The position numbers were made by a program, and so were the translations under genes. A model generated the notes under the pieces. That model was given only the letters and a program-made list of their open reading frames with translations, made no database searches and was not told the DNA's origin. From NCBI GenBank assembly GCA_019247235.1, contig JAFAPG010000401.1, forward strand, positions 1-5,529: a stretch of 5,529 nucleotides of DNA, written 5' to 3'. Every line of letters starts with the position of its first letter. Positions within the stretch are counted from its first letter, which is position 1. This DNA is from Acidobacteriota bacterium (GTDB lineage: Bacteria; Acidobacteriota; Terriglobia; Terriglobales; Acidobacteriaceae). Below are positions 1 to 5,529 of this stretch, one piece after another.

Positions 1-1
1 C

Positions 2-232
2 GCGAACGTCACCACGTTTCAAGCCGACGGAGACGAAGAGGGCGACAAAGGCGTTTGGATGTCGGTCTGGGTAGACGACGTCGACGAGATGCACAAGCAG
101 TGTGTCGCCGCAGGACTGGAGGTAACATTTCCCCCGACGAATATGCCCTGGAATGTCCGCGAGATGCACCTGCGGCATCCCGATGGTCACGTATTCCGGA
201 TCAGCCGAGGACTTGAAGAAACAGAAGCCTGA
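2..232 (+). CDS. VOC (glyoxalase/bleomycin-resistance/dioxygenase) family protein, 3' end only
   Basis: The frame is open from the left edge and ends at TGA 230-232, giving the last 76 residues. The start lies outside the window. The visible half shows the C-terminal beta-alpha-beta-beta-beta module typical of VOC proteins: a WMSVWVDDVDEMHKQ strand-helix entry at residues 19-33, an AAGLEV turn at 36-41, then REMHLRHPDGHVFRI at 53-67. That last stretch matches the family's usual 'RE-x-x-x-x-DPDG' final strand, which carries a conserved glutamate (E54 here), often a metal ligand. VOC enzymes include glyoxalase I, fosfomycin and bleomycin resistance proteins and extradiol dioxygenases; this fragment does not show which reaction, if any, is catalysed. 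The gene converges on the sensor kinase and is probably unrelated to it. Family assignment is fairly secure; specific function is unknown. Confidence 0.8.
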   Translation, partial: ANVTTFQADGDEEGDKGVWMSVWVDDVDEMHKQCVAAGLEVTFPPTNMPWNVREMHLRHPDGHVFRISRGLEETEA

Positions 233-244
233 AGTGAGCAGGTC

Positions 245-280
245 TCGGGTCATCGCACTGGATGCGATGACAGTGCCCGA
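245..280. terminator. hairpin in convergent gap, candidate bidirectional terminator
   Basis: GTCATCGCA at 249-257 and TGCGATGAC at 263-271 form a perfect 9-bp stem with a 5-nt CTGGA loop. TCGG (245-248) and CCGA (277-280) can add four more pairs across a 5-nt bulge. The hairpin lies between the VOC stop (232) and the kinase stop (297 on the other strand), where a shared terminator would be expected. There is no T-run on either side, so it is not a classical intrinsic terminator; it could instead act as an mRNA 3'-end stabiliser. Confidence 0.5.
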
Positions 281-296
281 ACACCGCGGTCACATA

Positions 297-2108
297 TTAA
301 GCAGTGGTGGACAGCGAGCGTCGGTCCAGCGGCAAGCAGGCGACGATAGTTGTGCCCCGGCCATCCACTGGTGGGCGAATTTCAAGGCTTCCGCCAAGCT
401 GGCGGAGGCGCTCGCGCATTCCCCGAATTCCCACACCGGCGCTGCCTCCATACTCGATCTCTTGCCGTTTTTCTGGCGATATTCCCTTACCGCTGTCTCG
501 GATTTCGATTCGCAGGACGGAGTTGTTGCGAGAAATGGAAATTCTAGCCACCGCGCTTCCTGAGTGGCGATGAATGTTGGTGAGGGACTCTTGAACCAGC
601 CGCAGGACAGTGGTTTCCAGTTCCGCCGGCAGTCGGCCGAAGTCGCTCGGGATGTCCAGATCCACCTTTATCTTGCTGCGCTCGGCAAAGCCTTCGAGAT
701 ATAAACGTAGGGCGGAGGCTAGGCCGACCTCATCAAGCAAAGGTGGGTGTAAAAGGTGGGATATAGTGCGAATTTCTTTCGACAATTCGTGCACCAAGCC
801 GAGACTCTCATGGATGGCCTTTTCGTCGTTAGCAGCCAATTTACCGCCGTTCTGCAGCAGCGGCGTTAAGCTCATACTTAAGGCGGCGAGCATCTGTCCG
901 GCGCTGTCATGCAGCTCGCGAGCAATGTGCCGGCGCTCCTCGTCTTGCAACTGCAGCAGCCGAGCCGAGAGCTCGCGCAAATTTTCCTCCGTGCGCTTGC
1001 GGTCGGTGATGTCACGAATAGCGCTGGTTACCAGGATGCCTTCTTCGGTTTGCAGAGGACTCAGGCTGACCTCTACCGGGAACTCCTGTCCGTTCTTCTG
1101 CAGGCCGTAGAGCTCAAGCCTGGCTCCCATGGGCCGCTTGCGCGGATCGGTGAAGAAACTCTGGCGATGCAAGGCATGCCGTTGGCGAAATCTCTCAGGT
1201 ACCAGCATTTCCAGATTTTTCCCGAGGATTTCTTCACGCTTGTAACCAAAGAGCTTTTCCACTTGTGCATTCGCCAAAACGATCTCTCCCAGCGCATTCA
1301 CCACCAGGATGGCATCGGGAGCGGCCTCTAAAAGCCCGCGGAATCGACGCTCGCTAGCGTTGAGCAGTGACCTTTGCGCGGAGAAACGACGATCTAGTGC
1401 AGATGTCAATACAGCTACCCCGAGCACCAGCAGCGTGACCGAACTTACTCCCGTAAAACCTAAACTCGAAGTACTCACGGCGTGGGTCGTGTTGGGGGTG
1501 AGAGTGGAAGGGCTGAAGCTGGCGGCAGCCATCCCGGTGTAATGCATGATGGGTATGGCCGCGCCCATAATAACGGCGCTTCCGATCTTCAAACCCGGCC
1601 GGCGCTGCGATTCTTCACGAAAATGGAATGACAGCCACAAGGCCACCAACGAAATTGCCACCGCCAGCAAAACGGAAAGCGTCAACACCCAGGGGTTGTA
1701 GGAACACCTGCCGGCAAGGCGCATGGCCGCCATTCCTGTATAGTGCATGATGGAAATTCCGCCGCCCATAATGGCGCTTCCTATCAAGGCGCGCGGCCAG
1801 CCCATTTTTCTCCGACTTACCACAAAAAGGGCCACAGCCGAGGCAAATACGGCGGCTAAGAGGGAAAGTAAAACCGTGGGCCAGTCATACAGTACAGGTA
1901 CAGGAAGAGTAAAAGCCAGCATGCCTACGTAGTGCATTGACCAAATTCCTAAGCCCATCGCCGCCGCGCCTCCGGCCAGCCAAAGCAGCCGAACTCGGCC
2001 GCTAGCAGCCGTAGTTCGTCCCGCCAAATCCAGGGCTGCGTAAGCGGCACAGACAGCAATCAGAACCGAAAGCGCAACTAGTCGATAGTCGTAGTAACCG
2101 GCCATCAT
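297..2108 (-). CDS. MHYT-domain membrane sensor histidine kinase (MHYT-PAS-HisKA_3-HATPase_c)
   Basis: A 603-residue kinase is read from the ATG at 2106-2108. The N-terminal ~240 residues are an integral membrane MHYT sensor with about seven hydrophobic segments (roughly 8-29, 40-64, 75-97, 105-127, 140-162, 174-195, 220-237) and the three signature motifs MHYVGM (58-63), MHYTGM (121-126) and MHYTGM (188-193). MHYT domains are proposed to bind copper and sense O2, CO or NO. A PAS domain follows (about 250-370), ending in RDITDRKR. The transmitter is the NarL/DegS type: HisKA_3 with ERRHIARELHDSAGQ, phosphoacceptor H400 and a DxxxQ phosphatase motif, then HATPase_c with an N-box around N511, a DSGKG box at 538-542 and GVGIRGMRERL at 558-568. 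All catalytic boxes look intact. The frame also extends to a TTG at 2175-2177, but the ATG begins the family-typical MMAGYYDYRLVALSVLIAV. Neither start has a strong Shine-Dalgarno sequence. No response regulator lies next to it. Confidence 0.93.
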   Translation of the reverse strand: MMAGYYDYRLVALSVLIAVCAAYAALDLAGRTTAASGRVRLLWLAGGAAAMGLGIWSMHYVGMLAFTLPVPVLYDWPTVLLSLLAAVFASAVALFVVSRRKMGWPRALIGSAIMGGGISIMHYTGMAAMRLAGRCSYNPWVLTLSVLLAVAISLVALWLSFHFREESQRRPGLKIGSAVIMGAAIPIMHYTGMAAASFSPSTLTPNTTHAVSTSSLGFTGVSSVTLLVLGVAVLTSALDRRFSAQRSLLNASERRFRGLLEAAPDAILVVNALGEIVLANAQVEKLFGYKREEILGKNLEMLVPERFRQRHALHRQSFFTDPRKRPMGARLELYGLQKNGQEFPVEVSLSPLQTEEGILVTSAIRDITDRKRTEENLRELSARLLQLQDEERRHIARELHDSAGQMLAALSMSLTPLLQNGGKLAANDEKAIHESLGLVHELSKEIRTISHLLHPPLLDEVGLASALRLYLEGFAERSKIKVDLDIPSDFGRLPAELETTVLRLVQESLTNIHRHSGSAVARISISRNNSVLRIEIRDSGKGISPEKRQEIEYGGSAGVGIRGMRERLRQLGGSLEIRPPVDGRGTTIVACLPLDRRSLSTTA

Positions 2109-2390
2109 TACTTGAACCGTTTTTTGATCATCTGCGCTTGCGTGGCGACCATGCAAGATACGTATCGCAATCGGCAACGTCCTGGCTGCTCAACCCGGCG
2201 GGGTCCCAGCCCAGCGGCAAGATGGAACTACGAATCTGCAGAGTACAACGGCAAAGAGGCACATGCTTGCCTTCATGATCTCACAAACGTCCAAACAAAC
2301 GGCTCGGAAGCGGCGGCTGAGTTTGGCCGAATTGGGCCGCCATCTCTCACTGCCAAGGTGATTCCTAGGGTGCTACAATCGCGGACCGCA
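2109..2390. other. divergent intergenic region between kinase and glycoside hydrolase
   Basis: These 282 bp separate the two divergent start codons and must hold the promoters of both. The hydrolase promoter is recognisable near the right end. No convincing sigma-70 promoter was found for the kinase. The region also contains a perfect 10-bp palindrome GATACGTATC (2157-2166), two AAACG half-site-like words (2285-2289 and 2298-2302), and an inverted repeat GGCGGC (2312-2317) / GCCGCC (2336-2341). Both neighbouring reading frames remain open into this region, but the extensions lack family resemblance and are probably non-coding. Confidence 0.6.
2350..2379 (+). promoter_or_regulatory. candidate sigma-70 extended -10 promoter for the glycoside hydrolase
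   Basis: TACAAT (2374-2379) matches the -10 consensus at 5 of 6 positions and is preceded by TGC (2371-2373), the extended -10 TGn element. CTGCCA (2350-2355) is a 4-of-6 -35 match with an 18-bp spacer. Transcription would start near 2385-2391, at or a few bases before the ATG at 2391. This supports that start and implies a very short or absent leader. It is a prediction from sequence only. Confidence 0.5.
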
Positions 2391-3536
2391 ATGTTTTTCC
2401 CCACTCGCCGCCGCCTGTACGATGGCCTTACTGCCATATTGCTCCTCACTACTTCGGCGCTTTCCCAAGCTCCACCCGGGCGTACGCGCTGGAGTGAGGA
2501 TCAAGCCAGCGTCTGGTACAGCAACCAGCCGTGGTTGGTGGGCAGCAATTTTCTTCCCGCCTCAGCCATCAACCAGCTAGAGATGTGGCAAGCCGAGACT
2601 TTCGACTTGGCCGAGGTCGATAAGGAGTTCGGCTGGGCGGAGGCATTGGGCATGAATACCATGCGAGTGTTCCTGCACGATCTCGTCTGGCAGCAAGATG
2701 CCACAGGTTTCAAGCACAGAATCGACGCGTTGCTCAAGATTTCTGCCAAGCATCGAATCCGTCCGATTTTTGTGCTCTTCGACTCCTGCTGGGATCCGGC
2801 GCCCAAACTTGGTCCGCAGCATCCTCCCATCCCCGGAGTGCACAATTCCGGCTGGGTTCAAAGTCCGGGCGCGGCAGCCCTCGAGGACCCGGCTGAGGAA
2901 CCTAGACTTGAAGCCTATGTGGAGGGAGTAGTAGGCGCTTTTGCAAATGACTCCCGCATTTTGGCTTGGGATATTTGGAATGAGCCCTCGAACGGAAACG
3001 GGGGGGCGTACAAGAAACAAGAGATTAAAAATAAGCAGGACCGGGTCCTCGCGCTTTTACCCAAGGTTTTCCGTTGGGCGCGATCCAAAAACCCCATGCA
3101 ACCGTTAACCAGCGGACTTTGGGAGGGCGATTGGTCGCAGCCGGAGAAGCTCGATGCCATTGCTCGCGTGCAGTTCCAAGAATCCGACATTCTTTCGTTT
3201 CACAACTACAGCTGGCCGGAAAACTTCGAGGAGCGCGTGCGTTGGTTGGAGAGCTACCATCGGCCGATCCTATGTACTGAATTCATGGCACGGTCGGTCG
3301 GCAGTACCTTTGATACCATTTTGCCCATCGCTAAAAAACACCATGTCGGCGCAATTAATTGGGGGTTTGTGGCGGGCAAGTCGCAAACCTACTACCCCTG
3401 GGACTCTTGGGAGAAGCCCTACGTCCTCAACCCGCCCCCGGTTTGGTTCCACGATGTACTCTTCGCAGATGGGCGTCCCTATCGCGCGCGCGAACGCGAA
3501 CTTATCCGCAGCTTAACCGGAGCCTACCAACACTAG
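2391..3536 (+). CDS. secreted cellulase-like glycoside hydrolase (clan GH-A, GH5-like)
   Basis: This 381-residue protein starts with a signal peptide: RRR at 6-8, a hydrophobic core at about 13-24, and probable cleavage near ALS|QA (residues 25-26), so export is expected. The mature part reads as one retaining (beta/alpha)8 barrel of clan GH-A: GMNTMRVFLHD (87-97), IRPIFVLFDSCWD (123-135), WDIWNEP (193-199) with E198 as the likely acid/base, SFHNYSW (269-275), and PILCTEF (292-298) with E297 as the likely nucleophile, then INWGFVAGKSQTYYPWDSW (322-340). Such proteins are often labelled cellulase or 1,4-beta-xylanase in Acidobacteria, but substrate cannot be told from sequence, and the GH subfamily is not certain. 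No carbohydrate-binding module is present. The frame is open back to 2112, but ATG 2391 is chosen because the signal peptide begins there and the promoter lies immediately upstream. No good Shine-Dalgarno is visible. It converges on the LacI-type gene, 33 nt away, which may regulate it. Confidence 0.88.
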   Translation: MFFPTRRRLYDGLTAILLLTTSALSQAPPGRTRWSEDQASVWYSNQPWLVGSNFLPASAINQLEMWQAETFDLAEVDKEFGWAEALGMNTMRVFLHDLVWQQDATGFKHRIDALLKISAKHRIRPIFVLFDSCWDPAPKLGPQHPPIPGVHNSGWVQSPGAAALEDPAEEPRLEAYVEGVVGAFANDSRILAWDIWNEPSNGNGGAYKKQEIKNKQDRVLALLPKVFRWARSKNPMQPLTSGLWEGDWSQPEKLDAIARVQFQESDILSFHNYSWPENFEERVRWLESYHRPILCTEFMARSVGSTFDTILPIAKKHHVGAINWGFVAGKSQTYYPWDSWEKPYVLNPPPVWFHDVLFADGRPYRARERELIRSLTGAYQH

Positions 3537-3569
3537 AGCGGCTGAGGGTTCGCCTGGAAAAGGGCGCAC

Positions 3570-4589
3570 TCAACGGTGTGATTGCCGCGGGGCGAGCGCG
3601 GTGGACTTTCGTAGGACGAGGTCGGTGTTGAGAGTATATTCGGTGCCGTTTGTGGTAGGCACATCGCGCTCGACTTCCTGCAACAACGCCCTAAACGCCA
3701 GCTTCGCCAGTTCAGTCTGCGACATCTGCACCGTAGTCAGGGGAGGAATGATGAACTGCGCCAGCCGTACGTCGTCAAAACCCACCACCGAGAGCTCTTG
3801 GGGAATGGGAATGCCGTAATCATAGGCTTCTCGCATAACTCCAATGGCGGTCAGGTCATTCGAACACATGATTGCTGTAGGTCGGGAGGGAAGGCTGGCG
3901 AGTCGTTTAAATGCCATCATACCCCCTTCCATCGTATGATCGCCTTCGATGACGTATTCGGGATCAACCCGGGTTCCGATCTCGCGAACCGATTCTTCAA
4001 AGGCCTCTTTGCGCACTTTCGCCGACTTGAGATTGAGCGGTCCGGTAATAAAGGCAAGCCGTTCGTGGCGTAGTGCGGCCAGATGCTGTACGGCTTGGCG
4101 AATACCGCGCTGATAATTGATTCTGATATTGCTTACGTGGGGCAGCGGAGGCCCCACATCGACGAATACCAGTGGTACTTTGCGAAAACGCAGATCTTCG
4201 AGCAGAGACTCTTCCATGCCAAAAGTAAGAACCGCCACACCTTCAACGCGGCGCTCAATCATGCGCCGCACGGAAAGTTCCATGCGTTTCGGGTCGTGCA
4301 CCGTAGAAGTGAGGAGGATTTCGTAATTGTTCTGTACGGCCATATCTTCAAACGATTGCACGATCTCAGGAAAAAAAGGATTGGTGATTTCTGAGACAAT
4401 CAGTCCAAAGATACGTGTCTTACCCGAGACCAGAGCGCGAGCTTGAGTGTTCGGATAATACCCCAGCTCTTCGACCACCTTCCAAACTCGTTTGGCAAGC
4501 TGGGGGTCAACCGTGGGAATGCGATTGATGGCACGAGATACGGTGGCGGTGGAAACCTTAGCCCGTTTCGCAATTTCTCGAATATCCAT
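3570..4589 (-). CDS. LacI/GalR-family transcriptional regulator
   Basis: A 339-residue, full-length LacI-family protein is read from the ATG at 4587-4589. The N-terminal helix-turn-helix MDIREIAKRAKVSTATVSRAIN (1-22) is canonical; VSTATVSR is the recognition-helix region. The hinge helix follows, with NTQARALVSGKT at 47-58 and L53 at the place of the minor-groove-intercalating leucine. The periplasmic-binding-protein-like effector domain begins at about 60 (FGLIVSEITNPFFPEIVQSFED, 61-82) and includes FITGPLNLKSAKVRKEAF (180-197), SNDLTAIGVM (243-252) and VVGFDDVRLAQFIIPPLTTV (268-287). The family usually represses sugar-use genes and releases DNA on binding a sugar; the ligand here is unknown. 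The frame extends three codons to a TTG at 4596-4598, but ATG gives the standard MDI start. An operator-like site upstream suggests autoregulation, and the convergent hydrolase is a possible but unproven target. Confidence 0.94.
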   Translation of the reverse strand: MDIREIAKRAKVSTATVSRAINRIPTVDPQLAKRVWKVVEELGYYPNTQARALVSGKTRIFGLIVSEITNPFFPEIVQSFEDMAVQNNYEILLTSTVHDPKRMELSVRRMIERRVEGVAVLTFGMEESLLEDLRFRKVPLVFVDVGPPLPHVSNIRINYQRGIRQAVQHLAALRHERLAFITGPLNLKSAKVRKEAFEESVREIGTRVDPEYVIEGDHTMEGGMMAFKRLASLPSRPTAIMCSNDLTAIGVMREAYDYGIPIPQELSVVGFDDVRLAQFIIPPLTTVQMSQTELAKLAFRALLQEVERDVPTTNGTEYTLNTDLVLRKSTALAPRQSHR

Positions 4590-4621
4590 AACCCGCAAAA
4601 CCCACCCAAGACAAGGGCGCA

Positions 4622-4633
4622 GTAAACGTTTGC
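4622..4633. promoter_or_regulatory. LacI-family operator (AAACGTTT core), probable autoregulatory site
   Basis: GTAAACGTTTGC contains a perfect 8-bp palindrome AAACGTTT (4624-4631), extended by a further symmetric G...C pair to 10 of 12 positions. A central CG flanked by AAA/TTT halves is the typical operator of LacI/PurR-type regulators (PurR and CcpA sites share this core). It lies 33 bp upstream of the regulator's ATG and covers the transcription start expected from the -10 element, a normal place for repression. It is the only AAACGTTT I found in the window. Confidence 0.6.
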
Positions 4634-4636
4634 CCC

Positions 4637-4642
4637 ATTGTA
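4637..4642 (-). promoter_or_regulatory. candidate -10 element for the LacI-family gene
   Basis: On the - strand this reads TACAAT, 5 of 6 to the -10 consensus and identical to the hydrolase's -10 hexamer. There is no good -35 match at 16-18 bp upstream, which could mean a weak or activated promoter. Transcription would start near 4630, inside the AAACGTTT operator, leaving a leader of about 40 nt. Confidence 0.4.
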
Positions 4643-4644
4643 TC

Positions 4645-4667
4645 CTAAGTAGGTGAGACCCACTAAG
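4645..4667. repeat. imperfect dyad upstream of the LacI-family gene
   Basis: CTAAGTAGGT (4645-4654) and ACCCACTAAG (4658-4667) flank a 3-bp GAG centre, and 8 of 10 positions are complementary. The dyad covers the spacer and -35 region upstream of the regulator's -10 element, so it could be a second regulator-binding site. It is unlike the AAACGTTT operator, and a chance dyad cannot be excluded. Confidence 0.35.
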
Positions 4668-4940
4668 AAAACAAAATGTGGCGCTTCCAGAGGCCTAAGT
4701 TGCACAGGGAATGCGTTTCATTCGCCCGCCGACAAAAACAATCTTCATGCGATTCGGATTCTCCATTGGGAGGAAGCTTCATGATATTTTCGAGATCGCT
4801 CATGGCGCCGTGATGTTCTTGTTGGTTGTGGGAGCTCAGGAACAACAGTCCTGGAATTCGCATCTCGGCTCGGTATGGCGTAATCCCTTACTCCGGTTGG
4901 TCCGAATACCTGGGTTGAGAACAACGGTTTCTACTACTAC
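4668..4940. other. stretch without a recognisable intact gene
   Basis: Between the LacI promoter region and the ASPIC/UnbV fragment I find no gene I can support. A 77-codon + strand frame (4711-4944) and a 66-codon - strand frame (4663-4863) exist, but neither translation resembles a known family, shows clear domain structure or has a convincing ribosome binding site. In the frame of the downstream fragment a TAA stands at 4881-4883; after it the reading TPVGPNTWVENNGFYYY (4890-4940) leads directly into that fragment. This suggests decayed or rearranged coding DNA, or a junction with foreign sequence, but the origin is not evident. Confidence 0.5.
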
Positions 4941-5189
4941 ATGAACATCACGGTCACCAACCTCACGCTGTCGAAGGCGGCGAGCATGCCGAAACTGGAA
5001 TCCGCCTACGATTCACAGAATGACCCTCGTCTCCATTTCGGAGTGGAAAAAGCCGAGAAAATCGATACCGTGGAGATTGCCTGGCCTTCAGGTTTGAGGG
5101 AGAACCGCAAACATCTTACCGCGAATCAGCTGGTGGCAATCGGGGAAGGCCAAGGAATCGTAAAGAGCGGAAAATGGGGGGCAAGATGA
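4941..5189 (+). pseudogene. ASPIC/UnbV-domain C-terminal fragment (remnant of a CRTAC1-like gene)
   Basis: This 82-codon frame (ATG 4941 to TGA 5187-5189) encodes AYDSQNDPRLHFGVEKAEKI (residues 22-41), DTVEIAWPSGLRENRKHLTA (42-61) and NQLVAIGEGQGI, which is the characteristic end of the ASPIC/UnbV domain (family pattern roughly 'S-x-NDxRLHFGLG..VD.vEIrWPSG...l..v.anQ...i.EG'). In CRTAC1-like proteins this domain closes a polypeptide of several hundred residues with VCBS/FG-GAP repeats in front. None of the repeats, nor the N-terminal half of the domain (NHW..., IGARV...), is found upstream, and an in-frame stop lies at 4881. Residues 1-15 (MNITVTNLTLSKAAS) do not clearly match the family. It is therefore most likely the 3' stump of a deleted or rearranged gene rather than a working protein. 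Its stop overlaps the start of the next CRTAC1-type gene. Confidence 0.65.
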
Positions 5190-5529
5190 CGGGCCTTCGC
5201 GGGCAAGCAATTCTCGCCACTGTTTTATGCCTGGTGGTCGCGAGATCACCGGCGGAGGTGCAGTTTACGGATGTGACTCGAGAAAGCAAGGTTGATTTTA
5301 CTCACGAAAACTCTGCCACCGCGAATAAGTATCTTCTCGAGACCATGGGCGGAGGCGTGGCCTTGCTAGACTATGACAACGACGGCAGGCTCGACATCTT
5401 TTTTACCAATGGCGCCCGCATCGATGATCCCCAGCCCGACGCCAAGCTCCCCGACAAGTCGGAACCCAAGTACTGGAACCGCTTGTTTCACCAGAACGCC
5501 GATGGAACCTTCACCGATGTGACCGAGCG
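5186..5529 (+). CDS. secreted CRTAC1-like VCBS/FG-GAP repeat protein, 5' part
   Basis: The ATG at 5186-5188 overlaps the preceding TGA as ATGA, and a G-run at 5176-5181 may serve as ribosome binding site. The 114 complete codons in the window begin with a signal peptide (hydrophobic residues about 8-19, possible cleavage after SPA, residue 23), so export is likely. The mature part shows the CRTAC1-like opening: QFTDVTRESKVDFTHENSAT (26-45), then KYLLETMGGGVALLDYDNDG (48-67) followed by RLDIFF. DYDNDGRLD (62-70) is a calcium-binding FG-GAP/VCBS loop. The second unit, RLFHQNADGTFTDVTE (99-114), is also typical. Such proteins form beta-propellers and commonly end in an ASPIC/UnbV domain, beyond this window. 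They are abundant in Acidobacteria and Planctomycetes; their biochemical role is mostly unknown, with surface attachment or binding often suggested. The CxxL near residue 15 is not a proper lipobox. Confidence 0.9.
   Translation, partial: MTGLRGQAILATVLCLVVARSPAEVQFTDVTRESKVDFTHENSATANKYLLETMGGGVALLDYDNDGRLDIFFTNGARIDDPQPDAKLPDKSEPKYWNRLFHQNADGTFTDVTE

Noticed and set aside
153..563. Open frame of 136 codons on the + strand
   Set aside because: It overlaps the VOC gene end in another frame and then runs antisense through the well-supported kinase; the translation has no family features.
610..1542. Several open frames on the + strand (610-1110, 909-1331, 1309-1542)
   Set aside because: All lie antisense to the PAS/HisKA_3 coding region of the kinase and read as low-complexity mirror translations.
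2109..2177. TTG-initiated 23-residue extension of the kinase
   Set aside because: MHYT proteins usually begin close to the first membrane segment, as with the ATG at 2108; an AGGA before the TTG is only about 2 nt away, too close for a good ribosome binding site.
2112..2390. 93-codon N-terminal extension of the glycoside hydrolase
   Set aside because: It would bury the signal peptide inside the protein and place the promoter in coding sequence; the extension lacks hydrolase features.
3543..3572. Possible terminator hairpin between hydrolase and LacI genes
   Set aside because: Only two short stems (TGAG/CTCA and CGCC/GGCG) separated by unequal internal loops, with no T-run; it also overlaps the regulator's stop codon. 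Too weak to call.
4400..4705. 101-codon frame on the - strand across the LacI start
   Set aside because: It overlaps the DNA-binding domain of the LacI-family gene out of frame and its operator region, and shows no family resemblance.
4711..4944. 77-codon frame on the + strand
   Set aside because: No recognisable domain, no clear ribosome binding site and unconvincing composition; mentioned only as part of the unassigned stretch.
5186..5260. Lipoprotein signal in the CRTAC1-like protein (cysteine at residue 15)
   Set aside because: The residues before the cysteine (TVL) do not fit a lipobox, which needs a small residue just before it; an ordinary signal peptide fits better.

Overview
The window looks like a piece of an Acidobacteriota (probably Terriglobia, subdivision 1) chromosome or metagenomic contig. 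This is inferred from moderately high GC, the style of the LacI-family regulator, an MHYT sensor kinase with a NarL-type transmitter, and CRTAC1-like (VCBS/ASPIC-UnbV) secreted proteins. None of these is diagnostic alone and no marker gene is present.

Layout from left to right: (1) the 3' end of a VOC/glyoxalase-fold gene on the + strand; (2) a convergent gap with a perfect 9-bp hairpin; (3) a membrane histidine kinase on the - strand with three MHYT motifs, a PAS domain, HisKA_3 and HATPase; (4) a 282-bp divergent intergenic region; (5) a secreted clan GH-A, cellulase-like glycoside hydrolase on the + strand, with an extended -10 promoter so close to the ATG that the mRNA may be leaderless; (6) a LacI-family repressor on the - strand, converging on the hydrolase with a 33-nt gap; (7) the repressor's promoter, with an AAACGTTT operator core over the predicted transcription start; (8) about 350 bp without a convincing intact gene; (9) a truncated ASPIC/UnbV C-terminal fragment whose stop overlaps, as ATGA, the start of (10) a secreted CRTAC1/VCBS-repeat protein that runs off the right edge.

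The glycoside hydrolase and the LacI regulator may form a small carbohydrate-response unit, but no sugar transporter or second hydrolase lies in the window, and the hydrolase promoter has no clear copy of the operator. The kinase has no response regulator beside it and is an orphan within the window. The decayed or rearranged stretch left of the CRTAC1 gene is the least ordinary part. I found no convincing new multi-gene system; the notable observations are regulatory sites, gene boundaries and the gene remnant.
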